Origin: Lunasporangiospora selenospora
Taxonomy: Eukaryota > Mortierellomycota > Mortierellomycetes > Mortierellales > Mortierellaceae
DNA: 24,813 nucleotides
Assembly: GCA_015680635.1 (NCBI GenBank)
Contig: JAABOA010000111.1
Coordinates: 1-24,813 of the forward strand
Reading direction: 5' to 3'
Part shown: positions 1 through 9,058 of the stretch, in pieces
Layout: the number at the start of each line of letters is the position of its first letter
Numbering within the stretch: the stretch's first letter is position 1
Made by a program: the position numbers and the translations under genes
The notes under the pieces: generated by a model
The model's database searches: none
What the model was told of the DNA's origin: nothing
Seen by the model: only the letters and a program-made list of their open reading frames with translations

Positions 1-3000
1 CAAGAGCGACACCACCTTTACAACCGACCCCCGGCCCCCGACCTCAGCCACGCCATCCATTCCCGCGTTCAAAACGACAACGATCGCGACCAGAATAAGT
101 TTGTTCTCGCACCTCAGAACCTGCACCACAACCACCGTCCTGCTTACCACGGCCACCACCCTCTGAACCAACTCTTGTTCGCCTCAACCTCACCCGCAAC
201 TGCACTCCACTGTCTTCGACCCTCACCATCATCGATGGTCGCAACAAAGCCATTCGTGTCAAACATGGTTCATGACGCCAGCCCTTTAGCTCAGCCCTCA
301 ACTACCCAGTCCGATAAACAAGGCAACAACCCAGGAGAGAACCACCCATTTCGGCATCAAACTCAGGACTTGACCCATGGCAATGACGATCAGAGCCCGG
401 AATGGCGGTCGTCGGTCCAGACACAAGAGCCCGTGTTTTCCGAGAGGCAATATGTTCTCGCCAGTCCGCCCACTTTTACATACCGTGAACCACACCGCCG
501 CCACTCTCACCAACATCAGCACCAGCACCAGCATCAGCAACGAAGGAGGAAATCCTCTTCCGATACGGTAGAGTTCTCACCGATGTATTCTCTTCAAAGC
601 CCAGAGCAGAGTCCAAGAGCCTGTTATGACGATGTCTGTGACGAGGATCGTGACAAAGACGGCCTCAATAGTCTTCAGAGCCACCGCTCAATGGGAACTA
701 TTGCAGACCGAAAGAATGCAAAGACGGTGCCTACAGCGGCTACCTCTTCAGTGTACGAAAAACTTTTACAAACAATGGCCCAGCAGCGCTCAAAGCTCAA
801 TCTACTACAGGATAAGACGCATATCCTCACGCAAGATCTTGTCGAGCTAGACCAACAGGAGCAGGTCTCCTTCAAACAAATGGCACAAGGTGCCGAGAAT
901 GCAGTTGAGGGCTGGAATGGTCTCTGGGACCAGCACTCAACCTGTGAACCATTTGAAGTACAGTTTCGACGGAGAGGAGATCGACCAGCGATGCTCGCAG
1001 CCCTAGTGCAGGAGATGTCCTGGCTTGACAGGAAGCTTTTGTAAGTCCCTTTCTCTTTCTCCCTCTGTTCGAACACAGCGTTGCTACAAATACAAACAAA
1101 AAATAATAATCAAGAAATGGCCAATGAAACGACAGAAGGACGCGTCTAACTATTGCGTTCTATCGCCACATTTGTTTAAACATTTATTTGCATAAACACA
1201 CATGCGCGGGAATGAATCCATGAGAATAGACTTTCGCAGCTCGTCCAAGAATGTGGGCCCCGTCACGTCTACTTTCTCCAGAGTCAGATCTCAAGACACC
1301 ATGGTGACGTTTGTGGATTTGATCTCTTGTCTGAGTTCCCAGAGAACATTGCAAGCCAGATCCTCCGGTTACTTTCCTTTTCTGACCTCTCGCGATGCCG
1401 TCTGGTATGTGACACCTAATTCGCCGTCTCACTTACCGGGTCTCTGCCCCTTTTATTCCCTCGCTCACTCTGTGTTCCTCTCTTTTTTTTTCCTGACCTT
1501 GCGGATTTTTGGGTTGTAGGTATCAAGATCCTGGAACAGGCATGCAGTGGCATCTGATGTCGTCTACTCTGCCATCCAAAACCTTACCTACCCAAGAGAA
1601 GACATTAATATATCCGCAACCACCAGCAACGACAGGCTCCATCTCAACTGGAATATGCTCTGTCGATTCCATGAACGTGACCAGAATTGGATCAATGGCA
1701 GACCGGCTTCTGTCCATTCGGTAGTTGGCCACGGTAGCTACGTTACTTCAATACGGGAGCGTGGAGACTGGATCGTTACGGGTGGTTATGATGAAAAGGT
1801 CCGACTCTGGGAGGCGGCCTCTGGCAGGTGTAGCAAGATCTGGGATCTTGGATCTGTCGTCAGCTGTGTCGAGCTTTTTGTAGATAACCAATTAAGTAGC
1901 GGCGGCATTGTCGTTGCTGCCTTTGTCGACATTGGGTAGGTTCTTCCCCCACCCCTATCTTTCCACAGTCTTGTTCTTTATTTTTTCTATTTATGCGGTG
2001 CTTCTGAGAGAACCTATGCTGATCAATCTATACCACCAGTCTTGTCAAGATGTGGTCTTTGCATGGCCCATTGGAAATGCACACCTTGACGGGACATCAA
2101 AAAGGCGTTCGAGCCATGACTATCAACGAAACCTACCTTGTCACGGCAGGATTTGACCAAACCGTTCTTGTCTGGAATTGGCGGAGCTGCCGAAAAGTGG
2201 CCAGCTTCCGCGCACATAATGAGGTGGTAAGTCAAACACCCCTTTTATTTTATTTTTGTTGCTGTCAAGGCTAATGCATATCACGTCAATATATTGAATG
2301 CGGATCAAACAATCTTATTTTACTGGTGTAGATTTTGGGTGTCCACTTGTCTGGAAACACAGTGTTCTCGTGTTGCATCGATGCTACACTACGTGTCTAT
2401 GACATTCCATCCAAGACTCTTCTTCATCAAGTGAGGCTCTTCGAGGTCCAGCCAGGGGTCTCCTTGCAGTGGAGCTGTCTTGACACCAGTATCAGCGCAC
2501 TCCTATTGGCAACAAACAAGAGGATCTATGTCTGGCATCTTGAGGATCTTGAGAGCTTGGTTCACCAGCAGCGCCAGGTCTCACAGAATCACCATCAACA
2601 TCATCAGCAACAGCACCTTTATCGAACACACTCCAGACCTGAAAGCGCCTTGTCGTACATTTCTTCCACATCTTTAGCCGAGAGTATTCTTGAAGAGCTC
2701 GGATATAGTGCTGGCGAGACGGCGTTGACACAGAGTCTGGGGGCACCATCACTGTCACATTCACCAGGACGCCCAAGCAGCTCTATCTCCTCATCAACCA
2801 CCTCTTCCAGAAGTGGCAGCTGCAGTGGAGCCAGTACCCTCGGCAACAGCAGTTTCAATTCGGATCTCCTATCTGATACGACTATTGCTGCATTGTCTGT
2901 GAAATCACCCCATTCGACGAGCAGTTCTTCCTTGTCCTCTCTCTTGTCCAGCATTAGCTCGAGTCAAGCAATGACCAATCCTCAAGAGCCGGTTATCGAG

Positions 3001-3339
3001 ACCCGCGTCAGACCCTGCTTGACGGCGATCTTGACCATCCCTCTCGATACTTGGTGCGGCAACATTATCCATCGTCCAGGCACGCCTTTGCTCATTCTTG
3101 GCTCACGAACCTCAACAAACGTAAAGGTGATGGCTATCAGCCTAGGCAAAGACATTATTGATCCCAACCGGGCCTATGGACTCCATTACAAACCTTTACT
3201 CTTGTCGCCTAAAGGGACGCCTATCCAGAATATCCCTGTAGGCGGGGCTGGACGGGGTGTGATGTGCATTGATTCCAGCGCGAGCAAGCTCGTCGTTGGA
3301 TGCACAGGCGGGTTTGTCCACATGCTGAACATGGACTAG
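1..3339 (+). CDS. F-box/WD40-repeat protein, 5' end outside the window
   Basis: Probable substrate-recognition subunit of an SCF (Skp1-cullin-F-box) ubiquitin ligase. I assemble exons 1-1040, 1230-1404, 1520-1935, 2040-2226 and 2332-3339; all junctions are GT-AG and in phase. The frame is open to base 1; the first in-frame ATG is at 235, so the start is either 235 (863 residues) or upstream of the window. Counting from 235: a disordered His/Gln-rich N-terminus, an F-box near residues 299-337 (core FDLLSEFPENIASQIL, ending CRLVSRSWNRHA, split by the intron at 1405), then WD40 blades from about residue 395 (GGYDEKVRLWE, GFDQTVLVWNW, DATLRVYD, KRIYVWHLED). A long Ser-rich loop interrupts the propeller at about bases 2570-2990, and a last blade-like strand precedes TAG at 3337-3339. 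The architecture resembles Met30/Cdc4-type proteins, but the substrate cannot be read. The coding frame appears to resume after the stop (next entry). The acceptor at 1229 is the least certain junction. Confidence 0.85.
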
Positions 3340-4477
3340 ACAGAAGCTTGCCCCATCCATTTCAGTTATCACAGCTCCAATTGTTATCACAGTCCCACAG
3401 CTCTCGCCTACACAGCTGGACTCTATCCGGTCTGTCTGTCCTACCTCGGTCCACCCACCATTGCCGTACACACCTTCAAGCAGTGGATCTTCAAGCAGCT
3501 CTTCTACCTCGGCATCAGGAATACCCAGCAATATCCCTTCAGGCCCAGCGGGGCCGTTAAAGAAGTCTCCATCTTCGTCTTCAACTTCATCCATGTCTAG
3601 TTCTGTAATTTCGCGCGTCAAGAACGCCGCTGCATCTACGACGCGTCGAAGTGTCTTTAGTCTTGCTTCGCCCTGTCCATCCCCAAAGGTGACACCTTCC
3701 ATCGCACCCGCACCTTCTGCTGCAGGTCAGTCTCCAGGTCTGACAAGGATATCCCTCGGATCTGCGGCCAAGGCTTCGACGAGCCCGCCAAGGATTGGTA
3801 GAAAATCCCCAAAGATTGTCTGGACACCTCCATCTGAATATGAAGGTCACCAAGAGGTTCTCATGGATCTCGATGAAGATTGCCTACAGAACCACAGGCA
3901 TTGTCGCGAGGAGTCTTTCTTGGCGTTCGGAGCCACACCCCCAGAGGATGGCAATGGCATCGCAGAAGACAATTTTGAAGTGGTAGAAACTGCCAAGAAT
4001 GAGTCTCGAGGCGAGGAAGCTACCGATAAGCCCTCTCCCCGATTGAGATCCTCTTCCACGACATTGTCCAATCTGTCACGACTGATTCCAAGCTCACCCA
4101 TTGCAATACGTAGACGCTCCAGTTCGTCTTCAACCTCATGGACTCAACAGTTCACCAAAACTACGACTGCCGCCTATTCATCTAAGAGTGATGATACGGA
4201 CGTATTAGGTTCAACCACCATCATATCTACCAGTACCTTGCCAACATCTTCAACCAAGAGGACCAGTATCATGGCAGGCAAGAGCAGGAATCGATCTGCA
4301 CCCGACCTGTTGGGCAAGGCTACTGCCACGGTAAACGATAGAAATAGTTGTGGTGGCAAGCAGTCTGGACCTCTCCCATCCCCCGTAACAACATCCTCTC
4401 CAGTGTCGCCAGTCTCCTCACCCAAGACTCTATCAAAGAGTTGGTCCTGGACCAGCTCTAGACGGCTCATCAAGTAA
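3340..4477 (+). CDS. Ser-rich ORF, probable displaced C-terminal tail of the F-box/WD40 protein
   Basis: The frame shifted by one nucleotide from the F-box/WD40 exon is open from about 3329 to TAA at 4475-4477. The ORF track start at 3461 is only a TTG; the same frame upstream already reads like protein (KLAPSISVITAPIVITVP). The product is Ser/Thr/Pro-rich and low complexity, with basic patches (RRRSSSSSTSW, KSPKIVW) and an acidic middle (LMDLDEDCL), as expected for a disordered, phosphorylated tail. No ATG lies near its 5' end, so independent translation is unlikely. It may be joined to the upstream gene by a sequencing indel, a real frameshift, or splicing. Two possible introns (3238-3343 and 3258-3339) join the frames correctly, but both delete the last WD40 strand. 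It could also be a long 3'UTR, which 380 open codons make unlikely. Confidence 0.5.
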
Positions 4478-4796
4478 CCTTATGTTTCCATTGTGACTAT
4501 ACTCTTCTTCTCTCTCTCTCTCCCCCCCTTTGCTTGTTCGCGTATCAATACCATTGACCTGAATGTGTAGGCTCAAAAGAAGGAAAGAAGGAAATAGAAA
4601 CACGTTTTCACAACAATGCAATTTGCTCCGCATTCTAGATGATGGGTGCTATGCATTCACAAGGGCTATCCTTTGATGCTTGTACATAGATAGCTACTTT
4701 TATTGTCTTTTTTCTTTTAATGACAATCCCCCCAAATGAAGAAACCAAGAAAAATTAACAACCATAGCAACGATGCAGTACTATATTTTATTTATT
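4478..4796. other. Convergent 3' intergenic region
   Basis: This is AT-rich sequence between two converging genes, with a CT-rich stretch near 4506-4530 and no coding signal on either strand. On the minus strand, overlapping AATAAA hexamers (plus-strand TTTATT at 4787-4796) directly follow the stop codon of the membrane protein gene and are its likely polyadenylation signal. Confidence 0.6.
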
Positions 4797-6023
4797 TTAA
4801 TTCTTCTTCTTCTTCTTGTCAACCGCACTGGAGCTGGGTTCAATCTTTCCAGAAGCAGCGGTAACGCCAGGTCGTTCGACCAATTGACGTTCTCTCCAGG
4901 CTAGAAACAAGGGAAGGACAGTGCTCACAGACAAGATAGGCATGAGAATCGTCAGAACAATGCTCAGTCCGAAACCACGTCCCAGTTGACGAGTGGTCCG
5001 AACCATATAAAACGCAGTCAGGACAGTGTTAAAAACCATGTCGGCGCTGATCGAGGTTTGGCAATGATTGAACCAAAGGGCACGGTAGAGGATAATGGGC
5101 TTCATAATAGGAGAGATTGCAAAGGGGAGCGAGTAAAAGATTTGGCTGAGAAGGCCAATGAGCGAGAGAAAAAAGTACAGTCTTGGGAGACTGAAGGTCG
5201 TCCAGCGCTTTTGCGATTCTGGGTTAAAGGTGAGCAACGCTGGGAGCAGGAAGAGGACGTGGGTGAGGACCAAGTTGTACTTGAAGGACTGGGTCATTGA
5301 AGGGAGAAATGGCGTCGCGATCACACTAAGTTCACCCAAGAGGATGAGGAGTGCGAGAAAGACGGGCACAGAGCGGACATGGGAGCGCTTCTTGGCAGAC
5401 TTGTCAGAGTCGAGTTGAGCGAGAAAGAGTGGACCACCGACGGACATGCTTCCAAAGAATCCGAGGAGCACGAACCACCAGGTAGGCGTCCACTTGCGTG
5501 TCTTGGTTGTGTTTTTGCTGTTTTCGGATTGAATAGTCGTTCGAAGGGTCTGTCCTTCCACAGACCAGCAGGTCAGGGCTGTTCCTGTCAAGAGCAACAG
5601 CTGACTGCTCCACCACCACTTGGGGAGCGTGTTTGTGACAATGGCATAGGCTTGGACGCTAAAAGAGGTAAAAAAAAGAAAAAAGAAGAGAGGTCAATAC
5701 CAGCCGGGGTCGTGTTTTATCCAAAAGTCGTCAAGTCTGCAGACAGTTTCAGATCGTGCTTACAATAGATCCGACTCGATAATAAAGCGGTTGAGATCGC
5801 TTCCAAGAGACTCGTACTCCTTCTTGAAGAACGAGAGGATATAGTACCAAGTCGTGAAGAGGGAGCAGATGGCTGTCAAGATATAGAATGCATTGCCTGC
5901 TGATGGTCGCGTCCGTGCGATGCAAACAACAAGCGCAGAGATGACAGTTATAAAGTAGACGGCGATGGAGCCGACGGCTTTGTAATAGAGCGTTGGATCT
6001 GCCGATGCACTGCTATTGTCCAT
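4797..6023 (-). CDS. Uncharacterised multi-pass membrane protein
   Basis: There are two exons, 6023-5764 and 5658-4797, around a 105 bp GTAAGC-TTTTAG intron. They join in phase to read ESDLFVQAYAIV and give 373 residues. About eight or nine hydrophobic helices are visible. The first two are in exon 1 (near residues 15-37 and 47-70); the next begins at a conspicuous WWWSSQLLLLTG motif; the rest are spread to about residue 350. The loop before that motif (NRFIIESDLF) and the Trp triplet look like family-conserved features, but I cannot name the family and do not claim a transport or enzyme role. The C-terminus is lysine-rich and ends KKKN. That fits a dilysine KKXX ER-retrieval signal and is encoded by a TTC/GAA triplet repeat at 4801-4818. 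The gene shares its upstream region with the secreted protein gene at 6779. Confidence 0.8.
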
Positions 6024-6778
6024 TGTGAAGAATCAGGCGCCTGGAGAAGATTGAGATGTTGTAATGGTGGGACAGGCTGAAGGCTCTCGCACCCCTACTA
6101 GCATTCAGGGTATCACAGGGTATCACGTGCGGGATACCTCTAATGTCCTGTCTTGGTAGTTGGTGATGCGAGGTTGGTAGTCTTGGACTCGGCCCCAGAC
6201 AGGAGATAAAAACGTGCCTTGTATACCCCGGACAGGAGAACCGTGTACGTTACGCGGAGAAGGAAAAAAAGGCCCAGAAGCAGAGACGAACAAAGGACGT
6301 AGGGGCACTTCCCCTGAATTCTCCTCCCTATCGCTTCTCGTTCTTGTTTGCTCCCTTACAGACACGACACACCTCCTCAGCAAGTGTCCAAGGTGCCTGC
6401 TCCGTCAGGCCCCCCTTCATTCTCCCCTTTGTTCAAAGAAAGAGAGAAAGAGAAAGAGAGAAAGCTGTCTCCTTGTGTCGTCGGACCACGCCAAGATCAA
6501 ATATAGCCATCTTGCTGAACAAGGCCATCCCGTATCGCCAGTCGACAGAGCAGTACAGCTCAAGGAAACCAAACGAGACGTTGAAGGTTCTCCGATGGAG
6601 CCGCAGGCTTGTCCATCCTCTCTTGCTCGTTTCACTCCTGTTTGCTTGTGCTTAGCCGACCCAAGAAGTTCCTCTCCACAGCCCACCCGGCGCTTCTGCT
6701 CCACTTTCCTTCCCAGTACTCTGCCTTCTAGTCTCTGCAAATACTCCTCTCCCCATCCCCACCCCGGGCAAAGCAGCC
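6024..6778. promoter_or_regulatory. Shared divergent promoter region
   Basis: This 755 bp gap separates the divergent starts at 6023 (-) and 6779 (+). It holds two adjacent 10 bp repeats and a palindrome (separate entry), a repeated GACAGGAGA (6198-6206 and 6231-6239) and two TTGGTAGT copies near 6154 and 6174. There is GA-rich simple sequence near 6436-6465 and a C/T-rich run just before 6779, common upstream of fungal starts. A 228-codon ORF crosses 6214-6897 without protein-like composition, and I treat it as chance. Confidence 0.55.
6108..6138. promoter_or_regulatory. Direct repeat plus palindrome enclosing an E-box
   Basis: GGGTATCAC occurs twice in tandem (6108-6116 and 6118-6126). The second copy starts an inverted repeat, GGTATC (6119-6124) facing GATACC (6133-6138), and CACGTG, a bHLH/E-box core, sits at 6124-6129. 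The site lies about 100 bp upstream of the membrane protein start. It is a plausible transcription factor site; the factor is unknown. Confidence 0.4.
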
Positions 6779-7621
6779 ATGAGAGTCGTGCGCAGAAACC
6801 TCACAGGATCGTCACTACTTTTCTATCTAATCACCGACATTTTATTCCAGGTTCTCTTTCTGGGACCAGCATGGACCGTCCATGGCCAGATCCTTAACGG
6901 GAATAATGTTATCGCAGGGCCACCTGAGGGGTCCTTTGTCCCGCCTCCACCAAACGTGGGGATCCCTCCAGCTCAACCCACGTCCAACGGAGGCCTCAAA
7001 CCGACGGGCACGACGACAGTAGAAGACCCGAGCAAGCCAGCGAATGGCACTTCAAGCCCTACAACGACGGCTCCACCTCCACCTATGCCAACTACTCCAC
7101 CTCCACCTGTCCCAGTCCAGCCTTTCACAACCATCGGGTTTGGGCCCTACCCCGTGCCAGTAGCAAGTCCATTGCCCTTGCCAACGACACCAGCTCTTTT
7201 CCCCCAAAACATCTCGAGCTGTTCAATTTGCTATGGCATGTTCCCAACTTTGTCTCGCTGTAATGTGATTGCAAACCAGGACACATACCCGATTACACCC
7301 AACAGTACGTACGAGTCCCTGTTGCCTTACTTGAAGTGTATTTGCACTTATAAGGCCCTGGATGCATATCCGTACTGCATCGACTGCTTCACAAAGACCC
7401 AGCAACTGAACCAGCTGAATGTGCTCCAAGCCAACCATCTCGAGAATTATGTCGATGCTTTCCGTCAGATGTGTGGAGCGACTTTTAATGGAAATAAGAT
7501 CCCTGACAAGAATGGAGTTCCTGGCTCTGCCCTTCGAGGGTCTCTATCCGAACGAGGATGGATGAACATGGTTCTAACAGTCGGGTTGGGAGTCTGGATA
7601 ACAGCAATGCTGGCCAAGTAG
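6779..7621 (+). CDS. Secreted Pro-rich, 8-cysteine, probable GPI-anchored protein
   Basis: This is a single exon of 280 residues starting at an ATG in good context (GCAGCCATG). A basic N-terminus followed by a hydrophobic stretch (about residues 12-35, ending near VHGQ) is a signal peptide. A Pro/Thr-rich stalk of about 110 residues follows (PPPPMPTTPPPP). Then comes a domain with eight cysteines (about residues 147-235) in the order CxxC, C, CxC, CxxC, C. The tail has small residues and then a hydrophobic segment to the end (MNMVLTVGLGVWITAM), the usual layout for GPI attachment. Two Asn-X-Ser/Thr sites lie near the Cys domain. The cysteine count and the CxC resemble fungal CFEM-type extracellular domains, but the spacing differs and I cannot find the CFEM aspartate, so that assignment is tentative. 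Expected location: cell wall or outer face of the plasma membrane. Confidence 0.82.
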   Translation: MRVVRRNLTGSSLLFYLITDILFQVLFLGPAWTVHGQILNGNNVIAGPPEGSFVPPPPNVGIPPAQPTSNGGLKPTGTTTVEDPSKPANGTSSPTTTAPPPPMPTTPPPPVPVQPFTTIGFGPYPVPVASPLPLPTTPALFPQNISSCSICYGMFPTLSRCNVIANQDTYPITPNSTYESLLPYLKCICTYKALDAYPYCIDCFTKTQQLNQLNVLQANHLENYVDAFRQMCGATFNGNKIPDKNGVPGSALRGSLSERGWMNMVLTVGLGVWITAMLAK

Positions 7622-7664
7622 AGAAGTCTCATTCTTTGCACCAACATTTTTTTTTTAAAATAAT

Positions 7665-7670
7665 AATAAA
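7665..7670 (+). terminator. Polyadenylation signal AATAAA
   Basis: AATAAA lies 44 bases after the stop codon of the secreted protein gene, in an A/T-rich tract. It is the likely poly(A) signal of that gene. Confidence 0.5.
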
Positions 7671-7733
7671 AAAAAAGGGGTATGAGTGCGATTATTGAGT
7701 ACACTATCGAGTGCTGACAAACTGTCAGCATCT

Positions 7734-7945
7734 TCAGATCTGTGAAAGGACCCGAGTGGTGTCCAGCGGGTCGTGATCAACGTCAGTGATGCCAATTTTG
7801 GCGATATCTTCTCCGAGGAGCATGTACAGTTCATTGATCGTTGCTACGATCCGCCATTGTTCTGCCACTGTTTCGTAGATTTGTTCGAAGGAACACTTTC
7901 TTTTTCGTTCTGGCGGCGTTCTAGAGGGACAGTTGTTTGTGCCAT
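7734..7945 (-). pseudogene. Small unrecognised minus-strand coding remnant with a frame break
   Basis: On the minus strand a frame open from 7952 ends at TGA 7736-7734 and reads like real protein (FEQIYETVAEQWRIVATINE, then LYMLLGEDIAKIGITDVD). It has no ATG. An ATG at 7945-7943 opens a neighbouring frame (MAQTTVPLERRQNEKE) that would join it if one base were gained or lost in the A5 run at 7905-7901. Coding-like sequence also lies upstream on the same strand at about 8058-7985 (SSSPEMLLLDQMNEQAKQAS). It follows a TTTAG acceptor that pairs in phase with a GTTTGT donor near 8141, so this may be the last exon of the next entry rather than a separate gene. I do not recognise the protein. It is a broken gene, a sequence error, or an intron arrangement I have misread. 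Confidence 0.4.
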
Positions 7946-8143
7946 GACCAAGTTAACGACGTACGAGCGACAAATAAATAATGAGAGGCTTGCTTAGCCT
8001 GTTCATTCATCTGATCAAGAAGTAGCATTTCAGGGGAAGAGGAAAAGGGTGGAGTGCCCGGCTAAAGTCAATACCACAACATGATGAGCAAGGACAATGT
8101 CTACACATCAACTTTAGTAAATCGCAGTGCTAGCTAACAAACG

Positions 8144-8985
8144 TCAGCGACACGCTTGGTACAGTTCGGGGTTGTCGGTAAGGGCGTGATAGTCAAGTCC
8201 TGTTTTTTTTTTTTTTTTTTTTTTTCGGTCATGGTAGTCGAATGCTATTGGAAATGCCGTTATGGAGACGTACTCTTTTAAATCGCCTATTTGATATGCT
8301 TCGCTTTTTTTTCACGTCGCGATGTATTTCTCTAAAAGACTCCGAAAGGCGATATAGCCATGAAATATACAAGCAATACCTAGCTTTATCAGACATCAAA
8401 AGTCTCAGAGCCTGCGAGGCGATCTGGGCGTAACGATGTCCGCTCACCAGGCCATGTCTCTTCCGCACAGGCCACCCAGCGTGTTCGTAAATTCCTCACG
8501 TCCTAAATTGCCCACGTCGAGAAGACAACGCATCGGCAAGGTGTTGTTCAGCAAGGCAATCAGATGTTAAGAAAAGGTGTGTGTAAGAGAGAGGGATATT
8601 CAAACTTACCTGGATCAGTTGAATGAGGTCGACCAAGATCATTACTCTAGAACTGTCAGAAAACCTGTTATGCAGGACGGTTCTATTAAACCGTTCGACT
8701 ATCTTGTCTTGTGTCGCTTTTTCCTTTTGCGAAAATAGCTGGGAAGACTATTTTGGCCATGTATTCCAGCCTTTGGAGAGCATTCCTTGATGTGACAGCA
8801 ATTACTCCATGAATGGAGATGAATGAATGCTGGGGCAAAGAGTCGTTGTCGACTAATAAGAACGCAGACTGACTGGTCAGGACGATATTCTGGACTAGGA
8901 CAACAAGGATTGGATGATTGGCGGCCCAAGGATGGGCGTTGTGTCACCGTCCGGGTTTTACTGTCTTGTCCTGCTGCATGTTCAT
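8144..8985 (-). pseudogene. Unrecognised multi-exon minus-strand gene with one frame break
   Basis: The proposed start is ATG 8985-8983, only 73 bases from the divergent AMP deaminase start. Proposed exons: 8985-8962 (MNMQQDKT); then from 8889 after a 72 bp intron (NIVLTSQSAFLLVDND, later NALQRLEYMAKIVFPAIFAK). A one-base shift is needed within the A5/A4 runs at 8728-8718 to continue as KATQDKIVERFNR and RVMILVDLIQLIQ up to 8610. A 107 bp GTAAGT-TTTAG intron follows, then 8502-8448 (RTRWVACAEETWP), a 248 bp intron containing poly-T, and 8199-8144 (LDYHALTDNPELYQACR, TGA). The last two joins are in phase. At the third exon all three frames are partly open, so the end is uncertain and exons may continue to 7734. 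I know no family for it. Apart from the frame break the spliced product looks like an ordinary soluble protein. Confidence 0.42.
8203..8225. repeat. Poly-T tract (23 nt)
   Basis: An uninterrupted run of 23 T lies inside the proposed 248 bp intron of the minus-strand gene, just upstream of its CAG acceptor as read on that strand (poly-A there). It is prone to length error. Confidence 0.9.
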
Positions 8986-9058
8986 GGCAGCGTCATTCCC
9001 TTTCTTTGTTCCATTCCCCATTCTCGATCTCAACCCACCCAACAGAGCAACTACCACC
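8986..9058. promoter_or_regulatory. Short divergent intergenic region upstream of AMP deaminase
   Basis: If the minus-strand start at 8985 is real, only 73 bases separate it from the AMP deaminase ATG. The stretch is C/T-rich with ACAGAGCAACTACCACC just before the start, a good initiation context. No TATA-like element is evident. Confidence 0.4.

Noticed and set aside
3238-3343. Candidate intron (GTAGGC...ACAG) joining the F-box gene to the Ser-rich ORF
   Set aside because: It is in phase, but it would remove sequence that reads as the last WD40 strand. Kept only as a possibility in the finding.
6214-6897. Plus-strand ORF of 228 codons upstream of and overlapping the secreted protein gene
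   Set aside because: Composition is unlike a protein, it overlaps the well-supported signal-peptide start in another frame, and it lies in a promoter/5'UTR region.
8242-8468. Overlapping plus and minus ORFs of 63 and 79 codons
   Set aside because: They are antisense to each other, and the minus one lies inside a proposed intron of the minus-strand gene. Neither has a clear start context or family resemblance.
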